A stretch of DNA of 64,000 nt. Source: Prauserella cavernicola. GTDB taxonomy: Bacteria > Actinomycetota > Actinomycetes > Mycobacteriales > Pseudonocardiaceae. The translations under genes and the position numbers were made by a program. The stretch is from NCBI RefSeq assembly GCF_016595675.1, contig NZ_JAENJH010000009.1, positions 238,708-302,707 of the forward strand, written 5' to 3'. Each line of letters opens with the position of its first letter. Positions within the stretch are counted from its first letter, which is position 1. Shown here piece by piece: positions 7,506-15,628 of this stretch. Under the pieces are notes generated by a model that did no database searches, had not been told where the DNA came from, and saw only the letters and a program-made list of their open reading frames with translations.

Positions 7506-8713
7506 CACAGGTACCTCTTCAGCTCGCGGCGCGCCAGTGAGCGCTTGTGCACCTCGTCGGGACCGTCGGCCAGCCGCAGCATCCGCGCGGCGGCCCACAG
7601 TTCGGCCAGCGGGAAGTCCTGGCTCACCCCGCCCGCGCCGTGCAGCTGGATCGCCTTGTCGAGAATCCACTCCACCGACGCCGGAGTGGCGATCTTGATC
7701 GACTGGATCTCGGTGTGCGCGCCCTTGTTTCCCTGGGTGTCCATCAGCCACGCGGTCTTGAGCACCAGCAGCCGCAGCTGTTCCACGCGCACGCGTGCCT
7801 CGGCGATCCACTCCTGAACCACGCCCTGCTGCGCGAGTGCCTTGCCGAACGCCTCGCGCGAGACGGCCCTGCGGCACATCAGCTCGATGGCGCGCTCGGC
7901 CATCCCGATGAGCCGCATGCAGTGGTGGATCCGGCCGGGGCCGAGCCGGGCCTGTGCGATCGCGAACCCGCTGCCCTCGGCGTCGATCAGGTTCTCAGCC
8001 GGCACCCGCGCGTCGTCGAAGATCACCTCGGCGTGCCCGCCGTGGTCGCCGTCGGTGTAGCCGAACACCTGCATCCCGCGCTTGACGTGCACACCGGGCG
8101 TGTCCCTCGGCACGAGGATCATGCTCTGCTGGCGGTGCGGCTCCGCGTCGGGATCGGTCTTGCCCATCACGATGAAGATCCGGCAGTTCGGGTTCATCGC
8201 ACCGGAGATGTACCACTTGCGCCCGTTGAGCACGTAGTCCGCGCCGTCACGGCGGATGCTGGTGGCGATGTTGCGCGCATCGGAGGAGGCGACGTCGGGT
8301 TCGGTCATCGCGAAGGCGGAGCGGATCTCGCCGTCCAGCAACGGTTGCAGCCACTGCTTGCGCTGCGCCTCGGTGCCGAACATGGCGAGCACTTCCATGT
8401 TTCCCGTGTCCGGCGCGGCGCAGTTCAGCGCAGCCGGTGCGAGCGAGGGGCTGCGCCCGGTGATCTCGGCCAGCGGCGCGTACTGCAGGTTGGTCAGTCC
8501 CGCGCCCAGCTCGCCCGGCAGGAAGAAGTTCCACAGCCCGCGCGTGCGGGCCTCGGTCTTGAGCTCCTCGACCACCGGCACGCTCGTCCAGGGGTTCTCG
8601 CGCTCGGCGAGCTGCTCGTGGAACACCGGCTCGGCGGGATAGACGCGCTCGTCCATGAACGCGAGTAGCTGTTCGCGCAGCCGCTCGGTCGTCGCGTCGT
8701 AAGCGAAGTCCAT
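7505..8713 (-). CDS. Acyl-CoA dehydrogenase, ACAD10/ACAD11-like
   Basis: 402 residues. The C-terminal QLHGAGGVSQDFPLAELWA segment, the ADGPDEVHKRSLARREL ending and the central IRSAFAMTEPDVASSDARN region are characteristic of the ACAD11-type dehydrogenases. The gene overlaps by one base with the phosphotransferase-like kinase upstream. In ACAD10/11 the same two domains are fused and act together on 4-hydroxyacyl-CoAs: the kinase phosphorylates the 4-OH and the ACAD domain removes phosphate with rearrangement to the 3-enoyl/2-enoyl path. The pair here is a split version. Confidence 0.88.
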   Translation of the reverse strand: MDFAYDATTERLREQLLAFMDERVYPAEPVFHEQLAERENPWTSVPVVEELKTEARTRGLWNFFLPGELGAGLTNLQYAPLAEITGRSPSLAPAALNCAAPDTGNMEVLAMFGTEAQRKQWLQPLLDGEIRSAFAMTEPDVASSDARNIATSIRRDGADYVLNGRKWYISGAMNPNCRIFIVMGKTDPDAEPHRQQSMILVPRDTPGVHVKRGMQVFGYTDGDHGGHAEVIFDDARVPAENLIDAEGSGFAIAQARLGPGRIHHCMRLIGMAERAIELMCRRAVSREAFGKALAQQGVVQEWIAEARVRVEQLRLLVLKTAWLMDTQGNKGAHTEIQSIKIATPASVEWILDKAIQLHGAGGVSQDFPLAELWAAARMLRLADGPDEVHKRSLARRELKRYL

Positions 8714-9735
8714 CAGTCCTCCTCGAGAATCGCGTTGCCGTGCCGCACGAGCGCGGGCACGCCGCCGCCGATCGCCTCGAAGCCCGACCCGACGGTCTTG
8801 CCCTGGCTGAACCGGTAGTAGATGCCCTCGAGGATCACGGCGAGCTTGAAGAAGGCGAAGCCCGTGTAGTACGCCAGCGCCGAGACGTCGCGGCCCGAGC
8901 GCCGCGCGTAGCGGGCGACGATCTCGTCGGCACCCGGATGTCCCGGCGCCGCGCTGACGTTGCTCACGAAGCTCAGGTCCAGCGAACGGCGCTCCGAGTA
9001 GGCCAGCAGCAGACCGAGGTCGGTGAGCGGGTCGCCCAGGGTCGACATCTCCCAGTCCAGCACGGCCGTGATCTCGTCGTCGGAGCCCACGAGCACGTTG
9101 TCGAGGCGGTAGTCGCCGTGCACGATCGCGGGCGGCGGTGACTCCGGGATCCGGCGTGCGAGCCGTTCGTGCAGGTCGTCGATGCCGGGCAGGTCCCTGC
9201 TGCGCGAGGCGTCGAGCTGTTTCTTCCAGCGGCGCAGCTGCCGCTCGAGAAAGCCCTCGGGCCTGCCGAAGTCACCGAGCCCGACGCTCTCGGGCTCCAC
9301 CGCGTGCAGGTCCACGAGCGTGTCGACGAGCCGGTCGGCGATGGCCCCGGTGCGCTGCGGCCCCAGCTCGGTGAGCTCCTCCGCGCTGCGGAACGGCGTG
9401 CCCGCCACGAAGTCCATCACGTAGAACTGCGCGCCGAGCACGGAGTCGTCCTCGCACAGCAGGATCGTCGGCGGCACCGGCACGCTCGTGGGGCCCAGCG
9501 CGCTCATGACCCGGTGCTCACGCTTCATGTCGTGAGCCGTGGGCAGCACGTGCCCGAGCGGCGGGCGGCGCACCACCCAGCTCGCCGAGCCGTCGGTGAC
9601 GATGTAGGTGAGGTTCGACCGGCCGCCCTCCACCACGGAGGCGGACAGCGGCCCGCCCACCAGACCGGGCCGTTCGTGGTCGAGGTGGGTGCGCAACCGC
9701 GCCAGGTCGAGCCCGGGTGGGTTCTCGTCGCTCAT
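8713..9735 (-). CDS. APH/ChoK-family kinase, ACAD10/11 N-domain-like (4-hydroxyacyl-CoA kinase candidate)
   Basis: 340 residues, start ATG at 9733-9735. Kinase-like fold: G-rich EGGRSNLTY loop near residue 36, catalytic loop IVHGDYRLDNVLV (HGD...N) around residue 200, and VLDWEMSTLGDPLTDLG with the Mg-binding Asp around 220. This exact arrangement is that of the aminoglycoside-phosphotransferase domain of ACAD10/11 and of LvaA in bacterial levulinate catabolism. Drug phosphorylation is unlikely given the operon. Predicted substrate: 4-hydroxyacyl-CoA. Confidence 0.86.
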   Translation of the reverse strand: MSDENPPGLDLARLRTHLDHERPGLVGGPLSASVVEGGRSNLTYIVTDGSASWVVRRPPLGHVLPTAHDMKREHRVMSALGPTSVPVPPTILLCEDDSVLGAQFYVMDFVAGTPFRSAEELTELGPQRTGAIADRLVDTLVDLHAVEPESVGLGDFGRPEGFLERQLRRWKKQLDASRSRDLPGIDDLHERLARRIPESPPPAIVHGDYRLDNVLVGSDDEITAVLDWEMSTLGDPLTDLGLLLAYSERRSLDLSFVSNVSAAPGHPGADEIVARYARRSGRDVSALAYYTGFAFFKLAVILEGIYYRFSQGKTVGSGFEAIGGGVPALVRHGNAILEED

Positions 9736-9784
9736 CTGACCTCCCTGTCAGCGGTGCGGCCGGTCGTTCGATCCCTCCGACGCA

Positions 9785-10246
9785 TCAGGCGATCAGGATG
9801 GAGACCGTCTCCGCGACGCACGCGGGTTTGGCCTCGCCGTCGATCTCGATGGTCCACCGCACGATCGCCTGCTTGCCCTGCGCGGCATCGGAGACCTCGG
9901 TCAGCTCCGCTCCGGCCCTGACCTTCGATCCCACCGTGACGGGCTGAGGGAAGCGCACCTTGTTGACGCCGTAGTTGATGCCCATGCGCAGGCCGTCGAC
10001 GCGGTAGAGCTCCTTGCCCAGCATGGGAATCAGCGACAGCGTGAGGTAGCCGTGCGCGATCGGTGCGCCGAACGGGCCCTGCGCGGCCCGCTCGGGGTCG
10101 ACGTGGATCCACTGGTGGTCGCCGGTGGCGTCGGCGAAGAGATCGACCTGCTCCTGGGTGACGGTGTGCCAGTCGGTGTAGCCGAAGTGCTGGCCCACGG
10201 CCGCGGCGAAGTCGTCCAGACTGGCGAAGACGCGCAGGCCGGTCAT
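9785..10246 (-). CDS. MaoC-family (R)-specific enoyl-CoA hydratase
   Basis: 153 residues with ATG at 10244-10246 overlapping the stop of the SDR (ATGA). Hot-dog fold MaoC dehydratase: hydratase-2 motif FADATGDHQWIHVDPERA (catalytic Asp and His in D-x4-H) followed by FGAPIAHGYLTLSL. It hydrates trans-2-enoyl-CoA to (R)-3-hydroxyacyl-CoA or does the reverse. Next to an SDR and three ACADs it supplies the second beta-oxidation step. Confidence 0.9.
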   Translation of the reverse strand: MTGLRVFASLDDFAAAVGQHFGYTDWHTVTQEQVDLFADATGDHQWIHVDPERAAQGPFGAPIAHGYLTLSLIPMLGKELYRVDGLRMGINYGVNKVRFPQPVTVGSKVRAGAELTEVSDAAQGKQAIVRWTIEIDGEAKPACVAETVSILIA

Positions 10247-11004
10247 GCCTTCGGCCCGCCGGCCACGTAGATCACCTGGCCGGAGACGAACCCGGCTCCC
10301 TCGCTGACGAGGAACGACACGACGTTGGCGATGTCCTCGGGCTCGCCGACCCTGCGCACGGGGATCTCCTGCGCCGCGGCCTTCTTGAAGTCCTCGAACG
10401 GCATCCCGAGGCGCTCGGCGGTCGCCGCGGTCATGTCGGTGGCGATGAAGCCAGGGGCGATCGCATTGGCGGTGACACCGAACTTGCCGAGCTCGATCGC
10501 GAGCGTCTTGGTGAAGCCCTGCAGACCGGCCTTCGCGGTGGAGTAGTTGGCCTGGCCGCGGTTGCCCAGCGCCGAGGTGGAGGAGAGGTTGACGATGCGG
10601 CCCCAGCCCTGCTCGGTCATGTACTTCTGCGTCGCCTTGCTCATGAGGAACGAGCCGCGCAGGTGCACGCCCAGCACCGAGTCCCAGTCGGTCTCGCTCA
10701 TCTTGAAAAGGAGGTTGTCGCGCGTGATCCCGGCGTTGTTGATCAGCACCGTCGGCGCGCCCAGCTGCTCGGCCACGGTGGCGACAGCCGACTCCACCTG
10801 ATCGGCGTCGCTCACGTCGAGGCCGACGCCGATCGCTGTGCCGCCGCCGGAGGCGATGGCCTCGGCCGCCGCCTTCGCGCCCGCCTCGTCGAGGTCGAGG
10901 ATCCCGACGGCGAACCCGTCGCCGGCGAGCTTGCGGGCGATGGCGGCGCCGATTCCGCGACCGGCTCCGGTGACGATGGCGACACGGGAAGGCGACTGCG
11001 TCAC
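10243..11004 (-). CDS. SDR family 3-oxoacyl reductase/3-hydroxyacyl-CoA dehydrogenase (FabG-like), first gene of operon
   Basis: 253 residues from GTG at 11002-11004. An AGGAGG ribosome site at 11011-11016 with 6-nt spacing favours this start over the in-frame ATG at 11019. TGAGRGIG at residues 12-19, NNAGITRDN near 88, YSTAK around 150 and a C-terminal GFVSGQVIYVAGG segment are FabG-like. Together with MaoC it can handle the 3-hydroxy/3-keto step. A perfect candidate TetR operator lies 20 bp upstream. Confidence 0.9.
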   Translation of the reverse strand: MTQSPSRVAIVTGAGRGIGAAIARKLAGDGFAVGILDLDEAGAKAAAEAIASGGGTAIGVGLDVSDADQVESAVATVAEQLGAPTVLINNAGITRDNLLFKMSETDWDSVLGVHLRGSFLMSKATQKYMTEQGWGRIVNLSSTSALGNRGQANYSTAKAGLQGFTKTLAIELGKFGVTANAIAPGFIATDMTAATAERLGMPFEDFKKAAAQEIPVRRVGEPEDIANVVSFLVSEGAGFVSGQVIYVAGGPKA

Positions 11005-11023
11005 GTGGGTCCTCCTCATTGAG

Positions 11024-11037
11024 TAAGCGTTCGCTTA
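11024..11037. promoter_or_regulatory. Candidate TetR operator, copy 3 (perfect palindrome)
   Basis: TAAGCGTTCGCTTA, 20 bp upstream of the chosen start of the SDR-MaoC-kinase-ACAD operon and overlapping the last codon and stop of the DUF998 gene. Same arms as 3188-3201. Confidence 0.7.
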
Positions 11038-11715
11038 GGAAGGTACCAGGGGAGCGGCCGTGGCGGGAGCGGGCGAGCGGAGGCGGAGCAGGCCCGGCAC
11101 GAGCGCCGCGATCGCGAGCACCTCGTTGAGCGCGAGGAGCCGTTCGACCAGGCCGAGCGGGATCGCGCGCCACCACGGCTCGCCCCCGGCCAGCATCACG
11201 AACACGGCCCCCAGGATCAGTCCGAACCACGCGAGCGACAGCAGGCTCAGCACGCGGGCGACCAGGCGCGGGCCGGGGGAGTGCGGGTACGCGGCGCGCG
11301 CGGCGGCGAACACGGCCAGCGGCAGGCACACGAACGCGACCACGCTCGCGTAGCGGTGGATGGTGCCGGCGACGCTCGGCCCGATCGACCAGTCCGTCTT
11401 CTGGAACGCGACGATCACCAGCAGGCACAGTGTCCACGCGCCGCCGAAGATCGTCGCCGCCGAGAACGGCCGCGCCCGCCCGGAGCGCACGAGCGTCACG
11501 AACACCGCGGCCGAACCGGCCGCGACCAGCAGCACGGCGACGTCGAACAGCAGCCTGCCGGGGCCGAGCGCGTACTCGCTGATGGTGCGGCGCACCGGGT
11601 CGACGCCGTCGCTGGTGAGCGGCAGCAGGTGCAGCAGCCCCATCAGCGCACTGCCGAGCACCAGCCCGGCGAGCCCCGCGAGCGGGAGCGCGCGGCCTGC
11701 CCGTTCGTCCGCCAT
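11035..11715 (-). CDS. DUF998 family membrane protein
   Basis: 226 residues with six predicted hydrophobic segments (about residues 12-32, 58-76, 86-104, 118-140, 155-175 and 190-208). The HLLPLTSDGVDPVRRTISEYA segment after the first helix is the DUF998 pattern. An AGGA ribosome site precedes the ATG at 11715. Function unknown. Its stop codon lies within the palindrome that controls the downstream operon, so read-through into that operon is possible. Confidence 0.82.
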   Translation of the reverse strand: MADERAGRALPLAGLAGLVLGSALMGLLHLLPLTSDGVDPVRRTISEYALGPGRLLFDVAVLLVAAGSAAVFVTLVRSGRARPFSAATIFGGAWTLCLLVIVAFQKTDWSIGPSVAGTIHRYASVVAFVCLPLAVFAAARAAYPHSPGPRLVARVLSLLSLAWFGLILGAVFVMLAGGEPWWRAIPLGLVERLLALNEVLAIAALVPGLLRLRSPAPATAAPLVPS

Positions 11716-11772
11716 GAAAAATCCTCCGTGTCCGTTTCGTTCTATTCAGCCACGGAGGGTGTGAGCGGGCGG

Positions 11773-12891
11773 TCAGGTGACGACGCGGCCCAGTATGGTC
11801 CTGAACACGTTCCTGTCCACTGTGGATGGTTCGACGGCGAGCCAGTCGCCGAGCTCCCGCACCAGCTGGTCCGGGGTCATCGGCGGCGCCGGGTCCTCGG
11901 GATCCGGATCAGCGGTGAGCTCGCCCGCGCGGCTGGGGTAGAGCACCAGGGCGCCGCGGACCTCGACGCCGGGCAGCAGGATCTCGAACTCCTCGACGCT
12001 CTCGGCCAGCCTGCTGCCGCCGCCGCGGAAGCGCTGCCCGTTGCGCCGCAGGGTCCCGGTCTCGTCGGTGTCGTAGTGCCCGGGAAGCCAGCGTTTCGAC
12101 TCCACGAGCACGAGCCTGCGGCCGCACAGCACCGCGTGGTCGACATCGGCGAACACCGAACCGGGCCAGGCGAGCCCGTGGAAGATCCGCACGCCGGGCA
12201 GCCGCGTGAGATAGCGGGAGAGCAGGTCCGCGGTCAGGCGCTCGACGATCTGGTCGTCGTCCTGTCCCGGCTTGCCGAACACGGTGCGCCCGCCGAACTC
12301 GCTGCGAAACGCTCGCACCGACCGCAGCGCGGCGACGTGACGCCGCCCGAGCGCGAACGCCACCCCCAGCGCACCGGCGAGCAACAGCAGCCACACCACC
12401 AGCACCGGAACCGGGAAGCTCGCGCCCAGCAGCAGTGGCAGCGCGAGCACCAGCACGGCGGCGGCCGCGAACGCGGGCGGCGCGTGCCCGGGCGAACCGG
12501 GATGGGCGTAGTGCACGCGCGCGACGGAGTCCACGCTGTGCCACCACGGAATCGTCGTTGTGTCGACGCGTGCGGCCTGCGGCATGAAGGCCGGGTCCTC
12601 GCCGAAGCGGCGAGTGCGAGTGCGAGGCGCCCACCGGGTGCGGGTGGCGGTGGCGGCAGGGGACGGGCGAACGGCCGGTTCGACGACCTCGCCGTTGCCG
12701 GCGTCGTACTCGGCGCGACGATCCGGATCGCCGAGCGTCTCGTACGCGTCGCGCAACAACCGGAACGTGCCCGCGGTGCCGCCGGTGTCGGGATGCATCG
12801 ACCGGGCCAGCGCGCGGTAGGCCGACTTGATCTGCGCCGGAGTGGCATCGGGCCGCACGCCAAGGAGCTCGTAGTAGTCGACGTCGGGCAA
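11773..12891 (-). CDS. J-domain protein with two membrane helices and a NERD nuclease-related domain
   Basis: 372 residues from a TTG start at 12889-12891 with an AGGAGG site at 12898-12903 (6-nt spacer). Residues 1-60 form a DnaJ J-domain with the HPD motif at 33-35. Residues ~140-185 are two closely spaced hydrophobic helices. Residues ~200-320 resemble the NERD (nuclease-related) domain, with a VDHAVL strand and VESKRW carrying the E-x-K pair of the PD-(D/E)xK fold. An N-terminal J-domain anchored to the membrane next to a nuclease-like domain is unusual. Substrate and partner Hsp70 are unknown; no dnaK lies nearby. Confidence 0.8.
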   Translation of the reverse strand: MPDVDYYELLGVRPDATPAQIKSAYRALARSMHPDTGGTAGTFRLLRDAYETLGDPDRRAEYDAGNGEVVEPAVRPSPAATATRTRWAPRTRTRRFGEDPAFMPQAARVDTTTIPWWHSVDSVARVHYAHPGSPGHAPPAFAAAAVLVLALPLLLGASFPVPVLVVWLLLLAGALGVAFALGRRHVAALRSVRAFRSEFGGRTVFGKPGQDDDQIVERLTADLLSRYLTRLPGVRIFHGLAWPGSVFADVDHAVLCGRRLVLVESKRWLPGHYDTDETGTLRRNGQRFRGGGSRLAESVEEFEILLPGVEVRGALVLYPSRAGELTADPDPEDPAPPMTPDQLVRELGDWLAVEPSTVDRNVFRTILGRVVT

Positions 12892-13306
12892 GCGGCACCT
12901 CCTCGGCAGCGCACACCCTATGGCGTGCCCGGGGGCCACCGGGCACCGCCCGCCCGGCACGTTCGGGTGGATCGCTTGTGTGCTAAGGGATGCTGCGAGC
13001 GGGGGCCGTGGTTGTGGGGCGGGACGCGGGTGGCTCGGGTGCTGAGGCGGCTCGGGTGCGGCGGCGACTCCCGTGCGGGGGTGGGGAACTCGTGGGCGGG
13101 AGTGTGGGGCCCGCGTGCCGAGGCGGGGAACTTCGCGCGGGAGTGTTGGCTCACGTGCCGAGGCGGGGAACTTCGCGCGTTCTGGAGCGGGGCTCGCGCG
13201 CCCATGCGCACCGCCGTGCACGCGAGAGCAGGGCCGAGGCACTGGGAGCGGACGCGCGGACGGGGCGCAGGACCCGGCTTCAGGGGCCGGTGACTCCGGT
13301 GCTGGA
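12892..13306. other. Intergenic region with degenerate repeats
   Basis: About 415 bp with no credible gene. Open frames in it are long only because of GC bias. It holds two copies of a 26-bp unit around GTGCCGAGGCGGGGAACTTC (about 13117 and 13159) and relatives of the downstream 21-bp repeat. Confidence 0.6.
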
Positions 13307-13508
13307 CGGGGACTCTCGCGCCCGAGCGGGGGACTCGCGTGCCGGAACGGGGGACTCGCGGACTTGGGCGGGGGACTCGCGGGCTTGGGTGGGGGACTCG
13401 CGTGCCGGAGCGGGGGACTCGCGTGCCGGAACGGGGGACTCGCGGACTTGGGCGGGGGACTCGCGGGCTTGGGCGGGGGACTCGCGGGCCGGAGCGGGGG
13501 ACTCGCGG
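13307..13508. repeat. 21-bp tandem repeat array (about 10 units)
   Basis: The core ACTCGCG recurs exactly every 21 bp at 13333, 13354, 13375, 13396, 13417, 13438, 13459, 13480 and 13501, with a diverged unit at 13312. The consensus is GGGGGACTCGCG followed by a 9-bp variable part (TGCCGGAAC, GACTTGGGC, GGCTTGGGC or GGCCGGAGC). The order of variants repeats in blocks, indicating duplication of multi-unit segments. It ends about 20 bp before the homocysteine methyltransferase start. Confidence 0.9.
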
Positions 13509-13525
13509 GTGGTTAGGGTGGAGGG

Positions 13526-14584
13526 GTGTTCTCGTCCGGTGGGCCGGTTCTGCTCGACGGCGGGCTCGCCACCGAGCTGGAGGCTCGCGGGTACGACCTC
13601 TCCGACTCGTTGTGGTCGGCACGCCTGCTCGCCGACGACCCCGATGCGATCGTCGCCGCCCACACCGCGTTCTTCCGCGCGGGTGCCGAGGTCGCCACCA
13701 CGGCGAGTTACCAGGCGAGCTTTCCGGGCTTCGCCACGCGCGGCATCGGCACCGCCGAGGCCGCCCGGCTGATGCGCCGCAGCGTCGAGCTGGCCCGGCG
13801 AGCGCGCGACGCCGTCGCGGGCGACAGCAGCGGCACCGCCCCAGGCGGTGCCACGGACGATGCCTCGGGCGGCGACGCCGATGGCGCGTCCGGCAGAACC
13901 GGCGACCGAACCGGCAGCCGAAACGGCGACCAAACCGGCGGCTGGAGCGGCGGCCGAACCGGCGGCTGGAGCGGCGGTGCCTTCGATACCTCCGGCGGGC
14001 GGCGCCGGGTCGCCGCGTCGGTGGGTCCGTACGGTGCGGTCCTCGCCGACGGTTCGGAGTACCGCGGCCGGTACGGCCTGAGCCACCGTGAGCTGCTCGC
14101 CTTCCACCGGCCCCGGCTGGAGGTGCTCGCCGAGGCGAAGCCGGACCTGATCGCCTTCGAGACGGTGCCCGATGTGGACGAGGCGGTCGCCGAGCTCGAC
14201 GCGCTCGAGTCCGTGGACGTGCCCGCCTGGCTCTCCTACACCGTCGCGGGCGGGCGGACCCGCGCCGGGCAGCGCCTGGAGGACGCGTTCGCCGTCGCGG
14301 CGGAGCGCGAGCGGGTGCTGGCCGTCGGCGTCAACTGCTGCTCGCCGGACGAGGTCGCCGACGCGGTCGTGATCGCGCGGGAGGTCACCGGCAAACCCGT
14401 CGTGGTCTACCCGAACAGCGGGGAGGGCTGGGACGCCAGGAACAGGCGCTGGACGGGGCGATCCGCGTTCTCGCCCGGTGGAGTGAACCAGTGGATCGTC
14501 GAGGGCGCCGCCCTCGTGGGTGGTTGCTGCCGGGTGCGCCCAGGTGACATCGCAGATTTGGCGCGTTCGCTCGGCCTCACCTGA
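13526..14584 (+). CDS. Homocysteine S-methyltransferase (MmuM-like) with low-complexity insertion
   Basis: 352 residues from GTG at 13526 with GGTGGAGG just upstream. It begins with LLDGGLATELEARG, the start of the (beta/alpha)8 methyltransferase barrel. Zn ligands are in VGVNCCSPD and in GGCCRVRPGDI at the C-terminus. The predicted reaction is methyl transfer from S-methylmethionine (or AdoMet) to homocysteine. Residues ~97-153 are a Gly/Ser/Thr/Asp-rich stretch with GG-W-SGG repeats that normal MmuM lacks; it sits between barrel elements and before VAASVGPYGA. It may be a repeat expansion. Confidence 0.87.
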   Translation: MFSSGGPVLLDGGLATELEARGYDLSDSLWSARLLADDPDAIVAAHTAFFRAGAEVATTASYQASFPGFATRGIGTAEAARLMRRSVELARRARDAVAGDSSGTAPGGATDDASGGDADGASGRTGDRTGSRNGDQTGGWSGGRTGGWSGGAFDTSGGRRRVAASVGPYGAVLADGSEYRGRYGLSHRELLAFHRPRLEVLAEAKPDLIAFETVPDVDEAVAELDALESVDVPAWLSYTVAGGRTRAGQRLEDAFAVAAERERVLAVGVNCCSPDEVADAVVIAREVTGKPVVVYPNSGEGWDARNRRWTGRSAFSPGGVNQWIVEGAALVGGCCRVRPGDIADLARSLGLT

Positions 14585-14736
14585 TCGAGCTGTCCGCAAT
14601 TCCCGAAAGGCGTCCTCGCCGCCGGCGTGTGACCCTCGTCTCGTGGGTTACCACTGTCCACACGGGAGTTACATCGTGCCGCGAACGTCATGTCTGGCAC
14701 GGTGAACCGGCCGGCCACGGAAAGGATGGAAGCCGG

Positions 14737-15555
14737 ATGAACATCACGGAATCGTTCAACGACGCGCTTCGGTCAGTCATTACCTTCCTGCCGAAGTTCG
14801 CCGTTTTCCTGGTGATCCTGGTCATCGGTTGGCTTGTTGCGAAAGCCCTTCGCAAACTGGTCGACGTCGTATTGGATCGGCTGAACTTCGACCGCGCCGT
14901 CGAGCGCGGAGGTATCAAGCAGGCGCTCGCGCGGTCCAAGTACGACGCGAGCGGACTGATCGCGGCACTCGTGTACTACGCGGTGCTGCTGATCGCGTTG
15001 CAGATGGCGTTCGGCGTCTTCGGGTCGAACCCGATCAGCGACATGCTGGCGGGCATCGTGGCCTGGCTGCCGAAGGCGATCGTCGCGATCGTCATCATCG
15101 TGGTGGCCGCAGCCATCGCCAGCGCGGTGCGCGATCTGGCGGGCAGCGCACTCGGTGGCCTCAGCTACGGCAACCTCATCGCGCGGGTCGCCCAGGTCTT
15201 CATCGTCGCCCTCGGCGTCATCGCCGCGCTGAACCAGATCGGCGTCGCCACCGCCGTCACCACGCCGGTGCTGGTCACCGTGCTCGCGACGGTCGGCGGG
15301 ATCCTGGTCGTCGGCCTCGGCGGCGGCATGGTCCGCCCGATGCAGCAGCGCTGGGACCGCTGGCTGAACAAGGCCGAGGACGAGCTGCCCAAGGCGAACC
15401 CGAAGAACGAGGCCTACGAGCGTGGCCGCGAAGACGCCACGCGGGCTCACTCGGAGCAGCAGGGAATGCCATCGCCGCAGTCACCGCAGACCGAGCCGAT
15501 CCAGACCGGCACGTCGGGAACGCTGCCGCAGCACTCCCGCGGTGACTACCCGTGA
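14737..15555 (+). CDS. MscS-like conserved TM-helix membrane protein
   Basis: 272 residues. The ATG at 14737 follows an AAGGATGGAAG site; the open frame to the left is not needed. About four hydrophobic segments: residues ~18-36, 75-95, 105-130 and 150-200. The FAVFLVILVIGWLVAKALRK segment is the conserved TM-helix repeat of mechanosensitive-channel relatives, but the MscS beta-domain is absent; instead a charged Gln/Pro-rich tail follows. Probably a small integral membrane protein related to channels; gating function is not shown. Confidence 0.75.
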   Translation: MNITESFNDALRSVITFLPKFAVFLVILVIGWLVAKALRKLVDVVLDRLNFDRAVERGGIKQALARSKYDASGLIAALVYYAVLLIALQMAFGVFGSNPISDMLAGIVAWLPKAIVAIVIIVVAAAIASAVRDLAGSALGGLSYGNLIARVAQVFIVALGVIAALNQIGVATAVTTPVLVTVLATVGGILVVGLGGGMVRPMQQRWDRWLNKAEDELPKANPKNEAYERGREDATRAHSEQQGMPSPQSPQTEPIQTGTSGTLPQHSRGDYP

Positions 15556-15577
15556 CCACTCGATAACCAGGAAAACA

Positions 15578-15614
15578 GATGAGGGCGCCAGGGCATGTCC
15601 CTGGCGCCCTCATC
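15578..15614. terminator. Bidirectional hairpin terminator
   Basis: Perfect 16-bp arms 15578-15593 (GATGAGGGCGCCAGGG) and 15599-15614 with a CATGT loop, between convergent genes ending at 15555 (+) and 15629 (-). Confidence 0.85.
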
Positions 15615-15628
15615 GTGTCCCGAGAACT

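Noticed and set aside
8713..9735. Aminoglycoside resistance gene
   Set aside because: The kinase motifs match the ACAD10/11 group and the gene is locked in an acyl-CoA operon.
13307..13508. CRISPR array
   Set aside because: Repeats and spacers are both repeated, there is no unique spacer, unit is only 21 bp, and no cas gene is near.
13280..14599. 439-codon minus-strand frame across the repeats and the homocysteine methyltransferase
   Set aside because: It is antisense to a gene with clear zinc motifs and is kept open by GC bias and the 21-bp period; no ribosome site or family.
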